From contig JACOUZ010000196.1 in NCBI GenBank assembly GCA_016177515.1, positions 1-12,101 of the forward strand: a DNA stretch of 12,101 nucleotides, written 5' to 3'. This DNA is from Acidobacteriota bacterium (GTDB lineage Bacteria; Acidobacteriota; Polarisedimenticolia; Gp22-AA2). The translations under genes were made by a program, and so were the position numbers. Shown here piece after piece: positions 1 to 6,211 of the stretch. The notes below the pieces were generated by a model that saw only the letters and a list, made by a program, of their open reading frames with translations, was not told where the DNA came from and did no database searches. The first letter of the stretch is position 1; each line of letters starts with the position of its first letter.

Positions 1-790
1 CGAACTCGGCGGCGACCCCGGCCAGGTCGAAGCGCGTGCCGCGCGGCGGCGTCACGGTGTCGAACCAGGAGAAAATCTGGAACGCCATTTCGTACAGGAT
101 GCCGCCTTCCGCGCGGGCGACGGTCAGGACGCGGTGGTGCCGGGCCACGTTGAAACGCGCCATCTCGTCGAGCGGCTCGGTCGTTTCGATGACCGAAAGG
201 CGCGCCGCCTCGTGCTCGCGCACGCGCGCCACGTCCCGGATGCGCATCATCGACCTCATGTACTCGGACAGGCGTGCGGTCCACAGGCCCTTGTGCGCCG
301 CCGCGGAGGAGAGAAGCCCGGGCAGCAGCGAAAGGAGACGGTCATAGACGACCTGGTAGCGCTCGTGCTCGCTCCGCCCGCGAATTTCCGAGGCGATGGG
401 GGAGCGCCGGTCGTCATCGAAGGCGGTCACGACGCAGTCGAACTTGAACGCATCCGGCGTGGTGAACTCCCCGAAGTCGCCGGTGCGCGCCGCCTGGATC
501 ATCTCCTTCCCGTGGCGCAGGGCCTCTTCGGGCCTGAGGACGGCGTAAAGCGAGAGCAGCCCGTCGGTGTCGAAGTGATTGTTGGTGACGATCGAGACGC
601 CGCGCAGCCACTCCTCCCGTCCGGGATCGCGGGCCAGCCTGAGCGCCATCTCGGTGGAGGTGTCGGCCTTCAGGTGGGCCGGCGTGCGGTTGCCGGGCCA
701 GTGGCTGAGGTTCAGCCCTCCCCCGGCCACCCCGTCGACGCACAGGAAGGGGACGGCGTTCAGGCGGTCGTCGTAGAAAGTGAAAATCAC
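1..790 (-). CDS. Conserved protein of unknown function, DUF6687-like (partial, C-terminus off window)
   Basis: The frame is open for 263 codons from a GTG at 790 down to the window edge, so the C-terminus is missing. An in-frame TGA lies two codons upstream (794-796), so the start cannot be further upstream; a GGGGTGAG stretch just before the GTG can serve as ribosome binding site. The N-terminus reads VIFTFYDDRLNAVPF, followed by LSHWPGN near residue 34 and NNHFDTDGLLSLYAVL near residues 70-85. The LSHWPG and NNHFD-DG signatures match what I remember of the DUF6687 family, a name recalled and not searched. HFDTDG also resembles motif I of DHH phosphoesterases (HxDxDG), so a metal-dependent hydrolase is possible, but I do not see the other DHH motifs. 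No signal peptide or membrane segment is visible, so it is probably cytoplasmic. It is transcribed divergently from the lipoprotein gene. Confidence 0.8.
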   Translation of the reverse strand, partial: MIFTFYDDRLNAVPFLCVDGVAGGGLNLSHWPGNRTPAHLKADTSTEMALRLARDPGREEWLRGVSIVTNNHFDTDGLLSLYAVLRPEEALRHGKEMIQAARTGDFGEFTTPDAFKFDCVVTAFDDDRRSPIASEIRGRSEHERYQVVYDRLLSLLPGLLSSAAAHKGLWTARLSEYMRSMMRIRDVARVREHEAARLSVIETTEPLDEMARFNVARHHRVLTVARAEGGILYEMAFQIFSWFDTVTPPRGTRFDLAGVAAEF

Positions 791-845
791 GCCTCACCCC
801 GCGGGCGGAAGAACCGGCCGCCGCATCCGCGGTCCGGCCGTCCCG

Positions 846-875
846 ACTATAACGCGCCGGGCCGGGAGCCGGCAA
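846..875 (-). promoter_or_regulatory. Candidate sigma-70 promoter for the DUF6687-like gene
   Basis: Read on the minus strand, TTGCCG (875-870) is followed by an 18-base spacer and TATAGT (851-846). The -10 matches consensus at 5 of 6 positions and the -35 at 4 of 6. Transcription would start near 839, leaving a leader of about 50 bases before the GTG at 790. The surroundings are very GC-rich, so the ACTATAA stretch stands out. Confidence 0.45.
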
Positions 876-903
876 CCGCGGGAGAAGGCCTTGTCGCCGC
901 CGA

Positions 904-932
904 TTGACTCCCCCCGGAGCGTGCATTAGAGT
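904..932 (+). promoter_or_regulatory. Candidate sigma-70 promoter for the lipoprotein gene
   Basis: TTGACT (904-909) is followed by a 17-base spacer and TAGAGT (927-932), matching consensus at 5 of 6 and 4 of 6 positions. The expected transcription start is near 939, only about 5 bases before the ATG at 944. That fits the lack of a convincing Shine-Dalgarno sequence and suggests a leaderless or nearly leaderless message. Confidence 0.45.
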
Positions 933-943
933 ACCGTCCCGAG

Positions 944-1564
944 ATGGGTTCCCGCCTCGTCCCGTTCGCTTCTTCGCGCACAGCCGGCCGGGGTCCAGTT
1001 CGAGCGGCGCTTCCGGGTGCCATCGCCCTGGGCCTGCTGTTGCCCGTTGGTGCCGGCTGCGACCGCTCCCGGGCCGACACCGACGCCATCCGCGCTCTGG
1101 TCGCGCGGGAGGTGGCGGCGATCAACGCCCGGGACGTGCGGACCCTCTCGGAGATCTGGTCGCAGGACAACCACGCCCTCCTCTTCGACGTGCCCCCGCC
1201 GGGGCGGTTCGAGGGGTGGGAGCAGATCCAGCGCCAGTGGACGGTCTTTTTCGACCGGGCGTCCGAGATTCAACTGACGGTCGGGGCGCTGCGCGCGGAG
1301 GCCGAGGGCCCGCTCGGGTACGCCACCTACGACTGGGCGATGACCGGGCGAATCGGGTCGTACGTACTCGACGATCGCGGCCAGGCGACGGCGATCTATC
1401 GCAGGGAAAAGCGCGGGTGGAGGCTGGTGCACGCCCACTACTCGCCGATTCCGCCGGCCCCGGCCGCGCGGGGGCCCGCGGATGGCTCCGCCGGGCCCGC
1501 GAGCGGCGCGGGCCGGCCCGCCGGTGCGGCCGCGACTCCGGGGGGAGGGAAAGAACGATCCTGA
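944..1564 (+). CDS. SnoaL/NTF2-like domain protein, probable lipoprotein
   Basis: This 206-residue protein begins with a long basic n-region and a hydrophobic stretch (AIALGLLLPVGAG, residues 26-38) followed by Cys39. This looks like a lipoprotein signal peptide, but the lipobox is imperfect: GAGC has Gly rather than Leu/Val at -3, with Val one position earlier. Asp follows the Cys. Residues about 46-165 have the pattern of the SnoaL-like / NTF2-like cone fold: an opening helix (ALVAREVAAINARDVRTLSEIW), a middle FEGWEQIQRQW segment, and closing strands ending RGWRLVHAHYS. Such domains bind small ligands or serve as polyketide-cyclase-like or ketosteroid-isomerase-like folds; no catalytic role can be assigned here. 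The last 40 residues are Ala/Gly/Pro-rich and probably disordered. The gene lies upstream of the M16 peptidase in the same direction with a gap of about 95 bases. The domain class is fairly sure, the lipid anchor less so. Confidence 0.72.
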   Translation: MGSRLVPFASSRTAGRGPVRAALPGAIALGLLLPVGAGCDRSRADTDAIRALVAREVAAINARDVRTLSEIWSQDNHALLFDVPPPGRFEGWEQIQRQWTVFFDRASEIQLTVGALRAEAEGPLGYATYDWAMTGRIGSYVLDDRGQATAIYRREKRGWRLVHAHYSPIPPAPAARGPADGSAGPASGAGRPAGAAATPGGGKERS

Positions 1565-1645
1565 GCGGCCCGGAGTGGAATCTCCCGGGCAGGGACCTAT
1601 GTTCTGAGCGGAGTGCATGCCCGGCGTGATCGGAACGCCGCCGAC

Positions 1646-1663
1646 GGAAAGGGTGACCGCGTG
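1646..1663 (+). promoter_or_regulatory. Ribosome binding site supporting GTG start at 1661
   Basis: GGAAAGGG (1646-1653) lies 7 bases before an in-frame GTG at 1661. An alternative in-frame GTG at 1613 would add 16 residues (HARRDRNAADGKGDR) that do not resemble a signal peptide or the start of an M16 domain and has a weaker upstream site, so 1661 is preferred. Confidence 0.5.
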
Positions 1664-4211
1664 GCGCCGAAGACCCAGGTTGTCAAGGAAGTCCTGCCGA
1701 ACGGCGTGACCGTGCTGGTCAGCGAGGACCACTCATCGCCGGTGGCCGCGATCAATCTGTGGGTCCGGGCCGGTTACTTCGATGAGGGCGACGCCGAGGT
1801 CGGCATCTCGCACGTCATCGAGCACATGTTCTTCAAGGGGACGCCCGACCGCCCGCGGCCGGACCAGATCGCCACCGAGATCAAGGCTCTCGGGGGCGAG
1901 CTGAACGCCGGCACCTACTACGACTCCACCAACTACTACGTCGTCCTGCCGGCGGAGAACTACCGCAAGGGCCTCGAGATCGAGGCCGATGCGCTGATGC
2001 ATCCGCTGTTCGACGCGGACGAGCTGAAACGCGAAATCGAGGCGGTCATCCAGGAAGGCCGGCGCAAGAAGGACTCGCCGGGCGCCTATGCGCTCGAGAT
2101 GATGTTCCGGGAGGCCTTCGACGCGCACCGCATCAGGCGCTGGCGCATCGGCGGAGAAGACGAGCTGCGGGCGCTGACTCGCGCTGGGAGGACTGGCATC
2201 GGCCGCCGGGGCGCCCCTCGGCTCCCCCCCGGAGCCGCCCCAGTCCCGTTTCAGGCACCGGCGCCTCGCCGGCGACATCAAGAGGTCCTACCTCGTCCTC
2301 GGCTACCACACGCCGGCGGTCTTCACCGACGACGACCTGGCGCTGCGCATTCTGGCGTACGTGCTCGGGGGCGGCCAGGCGTCGCGCCTGTACCAGGGCG
2401 TCAAGGAGCGCGCCGGGCTGGTGGACTCGATCGGTGCCTCGGTCGATTCGTTCAGGGATCTCGGCGTCTTCACGATCATGGCCGAGCACGAGCCGAGGAA
2501 CGCCGCCGCGGCCCTTCCGGCGATCCAGGCGGAGGTGGAGCGCCTGCGCCGCGAGCCCCCGGCGAACGCGGAGATGGAGCGTGCCCGGACCGCGATCGAG
2601 TTCCGTTACCACCAGAGCCGTTCGGAGGTCCTCGGGCAATCGGCCATCCTGGCCTACTACGAGTCTCTCGGCGGCCATCACCTGGCCGACGAGCTGGTCG
2701 AAAGGCTGAACAGAGTGACGGCCGGCGATGTCCTGCGGGTGGCGCATGCCTGCCTGACCCTCGAGAACGCCACCCATCTGGCGTATCTCCCGGAGCCGGC
2801 CGCGGCGGCGCTGCCCGCGCCGGACCCGGAGGGCCTGGCGGCCGACCTCAGAAGGACGGCGGCGGCCGGCGCCGCACCGGAGGAGTCCACCGAAAGCGCC
2901 GCCGCGGCCCGCGCGGACGCCGGGCCGCAGGCCCGCTCCCCGCGGCCGCGTGCCGTCCGGGTTTCGGTCAGCCAGGACGTGTCACGCCACCGCTTCGAGT
3001 CCGGATCGGTCCTCCTGCACGAAAGGCGGGGCGAGGTGCCTCTCGTGACCTTCTGCGTTGCCTTCCGGGGCGGCCGTTCGGGGGAGGGGCGCGAGAACTC
3101 CGGCATCACCCGGCTGATGCAGGCGACCATGATCAAGGGAAGCGTCACGCGCGACGCGCGCCGCGTGGCGCTCGAGATGGAAGGCCTGGGGGCCTCGATC
3201 GACCGCCTGATCGACGAGGACTACTTCGGCTTCGCCTTCAACATCCTGGCGAAGCACGCCCGTCGCGCCTGGGACGTCCTGATCGACCTGGTCCGCCGGC
3301 CGGCTTTCCGGCACGAGGAGATCGACAAGGAGCGGATGCTGCAGCTGGCGGCGCAGGAGAGCATCAAGGATCAGTCGCTGCCGTACACCTTCCAGCTCTT
3401 CCGCCAGGCCGCCTTCGGCAGCCATCCGTATGCCCTGCCCTCCTTCGGGCTCGCCGTGCCGGTCCAGTCGATGAAGCGTGAGAACCTGGTGCGCTGGCAC
3501 CGGGCCATGGTCCGGCCGGCGACCATGGTCGTGGCGGTGGCCGGTGACCTGGAGGAGGCGGAAGCCATCGACATGGTCGAATCGTCGATCGCCGACTGGT
3601 CGCAGGAAGGGCACGGCGAGAAGGACCCCGGGCAGCTCGTGGCCTGGGGCGCCTCCGAGGTCGTCGAGGCGCGCCGCCGGCAGCAGACCGCCCAGGTGAT
3701 CGGCTTCCCCACCCCCGGACTGCAGACGCCCGAGCGATTCTCACTCGACGTCGTCCAGGCGGTGACCTCGGGACTCGGCGGCCGGTTCTTCGAGGAAGTG
3801 CGCGGCAAGCGCGGGCTGGCCTATGCCGTGCACGCCTTCAACTATCACAAGGTGGCCGGGGGGGCGTTCGCCGTCTACCTGGCCACCTCGCCGAAGAACG
3901 AGGCCGAGGCCCGCCGCGTCCTGTTCCAGGAGATCGCCCGGATTCGCCACGAGGGGCCGCGCCAGGAGGAGATCGACAGGGCCATCCGCTACGTGCGCGG
4001 CAGCCACCTGATCGCGCTGCAGGGGAACTCCCAGCGCGCCTCTCGCTACGCCGATGCGGAGGTCCGCGGCCTCGGCATGGAGGCGGTGCAGGCCTACCCG
4101 GAACGCGTCGCGAGCGTCGCCTACGACGACGTCCACGACGCCGTCTGGCGCTACCTCGACCCCGACCGCTGCGCGCTTGGCGTTCTGCGGGGCGAGGTCG
4201 TCAATCCCTGA
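1661..4211 (+). pseudogene. Two-domain M16 zinc metallopeptidase, disrupted by internal deletion/frameshift near 2180
   Basis: The 5' part reads as a normal M16 (pitrilysin/MPP family) peptidase: the zinc motif HVIEH at 1811-1825 (His51, Glu54, His55 from GTG 1661) and the third ligand Glu132 (codon 2054), exactly 76 residues later. The match continues through HRIRRWRIG and ELRALTR, ending near 2182. From there the frame yields non-family sequence and stops only at 3481. The family sequence resumes in another frame, open from 2178, as LALGGLASAAG, then PPEPPQ and KRSYLVLGYHTP. The segment normally between these points (the YR--Y-P-N, V-V-GD stretch, about 30-35 residues) is absent. A lost piece of 3n+2 bases, roughly 95-105, explains both the gap and the frame change. 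The second M16 unit (about 2990-4211) is catalytically dead in type, with R, Q and A replacing H, E and H of the zinc motif (ITRLMQATMIKGS), as is common for C-terminal halves. No signal peptide is seen. Apart from the junction there is no decay, so the event is recent or an assembly error. Confidence 0.82.
2361..4211 (+). CDS. Distal M16 peptidase frame (C-terminal fragment of the disrupted gene)
   Basis: This is the longest start-to-stop frame of the distal part, 616 residues from GTG 2361; the open frame itself reaches back to 2178, just after an in-frame TGA at 2175-2177, with no earlier start codon. It holds the C-terminal subdomain of the first M16 unit (GGGQASRLYQGVKERAG), an Ala/Pro-rich linker at about residues 155-200, and the entire second, zinc-less M16 unit including VAGDLEEAEA and the GGRFFEEVRGKRGLAY motif. 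GTG 2361 falls inside a conserved helix and has no clear ribosome binding site, so an independently translated protein is unlikely. It most likely belongs with the 5' part as one gene of about 880 residues when intact. The TGA at 4209-4211 lies 7 bases before a hairpin shared with the convergent OmpA-like gene. Confidence 0.6.
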   Translation: MLGGGQASRLYQGVKERAGLVDSIGASVDSFRDLGVFTIMAEHEPRNAAAALPAIQAEVERLRREPPANAEMERARTAIEFRYHQSRSEVLGQSAILAYYESLGGHHLADELVERLNRVTAGDVLRVAHACLTLENATHLAYLPEPAAAALPAPDPEGLAADLRRTAAAGAAPEESTESAAAARADAGPQARSPRPRAVRVSVSQDVSRHRFESGSVLLHERRGEVPLVTFCVAFRGGRSGEGRENSGITRLMQATMIKGSVTRDARRVALEMEGLGASIDRLIDEDYFGFAFNILAKHARRAWDVLIDLVRRPAFRHEEIDKERMLQLAAQESIKDQSLPYTFQLFRQAAFGSHPYALPSFGLAVPVQSMKRENLVRWHRAMVRPATMVVAVAGDLEEAEAIDMVESSIADWSQEGHGEKDPGQLVAWGASEVVEARRRQQTAQVIGFPTPGLQTPERFSLDVVQAVTSGLGGRFFEEVRGKRGLAYAVHAFNYHKVAGGAFAVYLATSPKNEAEARRVLFQEIARIRHEGPRQEEIDRAIRYVRGSHLIALQGNSQRASRYADAEVRGLGMEAVQAYPERVASVAYDDVHDAVWRYLDPDRCALGVLRGEVVNP

Positions 4212-4217
4212 CGGAAA

Positions 4218-4237
4218 TCCGGGCCTACAGGCCCGGA
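4218..4237. terminator. Hairpin between convergent genes, probable bidirectional terminator
   Basis: TCCGGGCC (4218-4225), TACA loop, GGCCCGGA (4230-4237): a perfect 8-bp GC-rich stem with a 4-base loop. It sits between the M16 stop (4211) and the stop of the convergent OmpA-like gene, whose TAG (4227-4225) is inside the hairpin. On the minus strand the stem is followed by TTTCC, a short T run; on the plus strand there is none, so termination should favour the OmpA-like transcript. Confidence 0.55.
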
Positions 4238-5958
4238 GCGGAATCGCGTCCCGGGGCCGGGGCCGGCTCGGGGGCCGGCGCGGGCGCCTCGGGAGCCGGG
4301 GCCGGCTCGGGGGCCGGCGCGGGCGCCTCGGGAGCCGGGGCCGGCTCGGGCACCGGGGGGGCCTCCTCGGGAACCGGTTTCGGGTGCTTGCGCAGGTCAC
4401 CCGACAGGCGCTTGACCTCGACCCTGCGGTTCTTGTCGCGCCCCTCCTCCGTCTCGTTGTCGGCAAGGAAGTTGGCCGCGCCGTACCCCTTGATGGAGAT
4501 GCGCTTCGCGTCGACGCCGTGCTGCACCAGCCATCCCCTCACGACCTCCGCCCGGCGCTGCGAGACGTTCCGGTTGGCGGCGGCCCCCCCCTTGTTGTCG
4601 GTGTAGACGCCGACCTCGATCGAGACGTCGCTCCAGTACTGCAGCGCGTCCACCAGGAGCTGCAGCCAGGCGTCGGTGCCGGGCCACAGTTCGATCCCCT
4701 CGACGAACTTGACGTTCTGCAGGATCTGCGGCTCCGGCTTGTCGAGGCGAATCCGCGGGCACCCCTCCTTGTCGATCTTCTGCCCCTTCGGCGTGTCGGG
4801 GCAGGGGTCGAGGCCGTCGAGCACCTTGTCGCCGTCGGCGTCGTGCGGGCAGCCATCCTCGTCGACGATGGCGCCGGCCGGAGTGAGCAGGCATTTGTCC
4901 ACGCCGTCGAACACGCCGTCGTCATCGGCGTCGTGCGGGCAGCCGGCGGTCGGGCTGTCCATGGGATCGACGATCGCCTGACTGGGTGTGTCGGGACACT
5001 TGTCGAGGCCGTCCCAGACGGCGTCGCCATCATGATCCGTCGGGCATCCTTCGATATTGACGATGGCGCCCTTCGGCGTGTCGGCGCACTTGTCGCTGCC
5101 GTCGGGCACGCCGTCGGCGTCGGTGTCCAGCGGACAGCCGGTCTCGTCCACCGGCCACCCGCGCGGCGTCTCGGCGCACTTGTCGATCCCCTCCATCACG
5201 CCGTCCTGGTCCAGGTCCCACGGACAGCCGTTGTGCGAATCGACGAGGGCCCCCTTGGGCGTGTCGGGGCACCGGTCCGTCAGGTCTACGACGCCGTCGC
5301 CGTCCGAGTCCGCCGATCCGCCGGCCCCGCCGCCGCCTCCCCACACCCACGTCAGCCCGAGGTTGAGGCTATCGTTGTGGTAGATGTTGGTCGGTTCGTA
5401 CTCCGTGGTGAACTCGGTCCGCAGCGCCAGGTGCGGGAAGAGGCGCAGGCGCACCCCCCCACCGATGGTCACGACGCGGCCTTTCAAGTCACCCTCTTCG
5501 CTGTCCCGCAGCGCCGGGTCGGGGGAATACGTCGTCAGCCCGTACCCGAAGACGGCGTACGGCTTGAACCTCCGCTTGACGTTGCGCGGGTTGATCAGGA
5601 ACCGGACCCCGTAAGAGTCCGAGTTGAAGGTCCGTCCCGGGAGCAGGAAGAACACCGTGGAATCCCTGGTGAGCGTGCTGTTCTCGTTCTGCAGGTCGGC
5701 GGATCCGGCGCGCCGGTACTGGAATTCCCACTCGTAGGCCGGGCGCCAGTACCACCCGAACCGGACCCCGTACGCGCTCTGGTTGGAAAGGCGCAGCTCG
5801 TTGGCGTAGAAATCCGTGCCGTACAGGAAGCCGGCCTCCCAGGCCCCCTTCTTCTCCTCGGCGCGGGCGGGGACGGCGAACAGGACGATCAGGAGAGCGA
5901 TGGTGGGGCGCGCGAGCCCGGGCAGGGCACGCGCCGCGGCGTCCAGGCTTCTTGTCAT
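4225..5958 (-). CDS. OmpA-like outer-membrane protein with thrombospondin type-3 repeats
   Basis: This 577-residue protein has a cleavable signal peptide (hydrophobic ALLIVLFAV, predicted cut after ARA at residue 33). Residues about 34-205 alternate aromatic and polar residues with Gly-rich turns (YGVRFGWYWRPAYEWEFQYR, YAVFGYGLTTY), as in an 8-stranded OmpA-type beta-barrel, ending LGLTWVWG. A Gly linker leads to six type-3 repeats (about 215-400), each with a DxDxDG-like calcium loop followed by DKC-DTP-GA-VD--GCP; two Cys per repeat could form disulfides. Residues about 408-520 are an OmpA C-terminal domain: VYTDNKGG with Asp454 and SQRRAEVV with Arg469, the two residues that in this family bind diaminopimelate of peptidoglycan, then KNRRVEV. 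The usual GHTD motif reads GVYTD. A Pro/Ala/Glu tail of about 55 residues follows, which is unusual because the OmpA domain normally ends the protein. The likely role is tethering the outer membrane to the cell wall. It is monocistronic with its own promoter. Confidence 0.93.
   Translation of the reverse strand: MTRSLDAAARALPGLARPTIALLIVLFAVPARAEEKKGAWEAGFLYGTDFYANELRLSNQSAYGVRFGWYWRPAYEWEFQYRRAGSADLQNENSTLTRDSTVFFLLPGRTFNSDSYGVRFLINPRNVKRRFKPYAVFGYGLTTYSPDPALRDSEEGDLKGRVVTIGGGVRLRLFPHLALRTEFTTEYEPTNIYHNDSLNLGLTWVWGGGGGAGGSADSDGDGVVDLTDRCPDTPKGALVDSHNGCPWDLDQDGVMEGIDKCAETPRGWPVDETGCPLDTDADGVPDGSDKCADTPKGAIVNIEGCPTDHDGDAVWDGLDKCPDTPSQAIVDPMDSPTAGCPHDADDDGVFDGVDKCLLTPAGAIVDEDGCPHDADGDKVLDGLDPCPDTPKGQKIDKEGCPRIRLDKPEPQILQNVKFVEGIELWPGTDAWLQLLVDALQYWSDVSIEVGVYTDNKGGAAANRNVSQRRAEVVRGWLVQHGVDAKRISIKGYGAANFLADNETEEGRDKNRRVEVKRLSGDLRKHPKPVPEEAPPVPEPAPAPEAPAPAPEPAPAPEAPAPAPEPAPAPGRDSAPGL
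4261..4350. repeat. 39-bp tandem repeat encoding the Pro/Ala/Glu tail
   Basis: Two identical 39-base units (4261-4299 and 4300-4338) and the first 12 bases of a third (4339-4350). On the coding (minus) strand each unit encodes 13 residues of an (A/E)PAPAPEP-type sequence near the C-terminus of the OmpA-like protein. The unit is a multiple of 3, so changes in copy number keep the frame. Confidence 0.9.
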
Positions 5959-6062
5959 CCCTCTCGACCTCGCACGATAAACGCCAAGCCGGACGCACGG
6001 CGCGGAAGAGTCTCGCTCACCTGCCGCACCCGCGCTCGTTCAGATGTCAGAAAAAGCGGCGC

Positions 6063-6092
6063 ATCCTAACACACGATTTTTCGGACTGTCAA
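6063..6092 (-). promoter_or_regulatory. Sigma-70-type promoter of the OmpA-like gene
   Basis: On the minus strand a perfect TTGACA (6092-6087) is followed by an 18-base spacer containing AAAAAT and then TAGGAT (6068-6063), which has the key TA and final T of a -10 box. Transcription would start near 6056, giving a leader of roughly 100 bases to the ATG at 5958. The leader ends GAGGTCGAGAGGGATG, with GAGGT as the likely ribosome binding site. The region is clearly more AT-rich than the genes around it. Confidence 0.65.
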
Positions 6093-6194
6093 CGCCCGCT
6101 CCGCGGAAGATCGTGCTCCTCTGCGGGTTACGCACAGCGGCGCGGGTCAGGCGCGGGGGTTTGTGTTATTCTTTCTGGATCCGGACAGCCGGCC

Positions 6195-6211
6195 AGGGAG
6201 GCGGTGCATTG
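6195..6211 (+). promoter_or_regulatory. Strong ribosome binding site fixing a TTG start for the histidine kinase
   Basis: AGGGAGG (6195-6201) lies 7 bases before TTG 6209. The open frame extends upstream to 6044, but the extra 55 residues there (MSEKAAHPNTRFFG...) lack family character and overlap the divergent promoter region, so TTG 6209 is the best start. A weak -10-like TATTCT at 6167-6172 in an AT-rich patch could drive the operon, but I see no good -35 for it. Confidence 0.6.

Noticed and set aside
414..926. A 170-residue minus-strand open frame overlapping the DUF6687-like gene
   Set aside because: It is Arg-rich shadow sequence in another frame. The frame starting at GTG 790 has the conserved motifs and runs unbroken to the edge.
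1568..1590. A GCCCGG/CCGGGC inverted repeat after the lipoprotein gene as a terminator
   Set aside because: The stem is only 6 bp with an 11-base loop and no following T run. It is likely chance in GC-rich sequence.
4745..5310. Repeated GTCGTGCGGGCAGCC-like words as a CRISPR or DNA repeat array
   Set aside because: They are explained as codons of the six calcium-binding protein repeats; the copies diverge and the spacing follows the protein repeat.
4054..6069. A 671-residue plus-strand open frame across the OmpA-like gene
   Set aside because: Its repetitive content mirrors the type-3 repeats and Pro/Ala tail of the minus-strand gene, which has a signal peptide, promoter and recognisable domains.
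6163..6180. An AT-rich TTGTGTTATTCTTT patch as a strong promoter for the kinase operon
   Set aside because: A 4-of-6 -10 box can be read, but no matching -35 or sigma-54 motif lies at the right distance, so it is only mentioned as weak.
6044..6208. An N-terminal extension of the histidine kinase from 6044
   Set aside because: The extra 55 residues overlap the divergent promoter region and lack a ribosome site, whereas TTG 6209 has a strong one at good spacing just before the first membrane helix.
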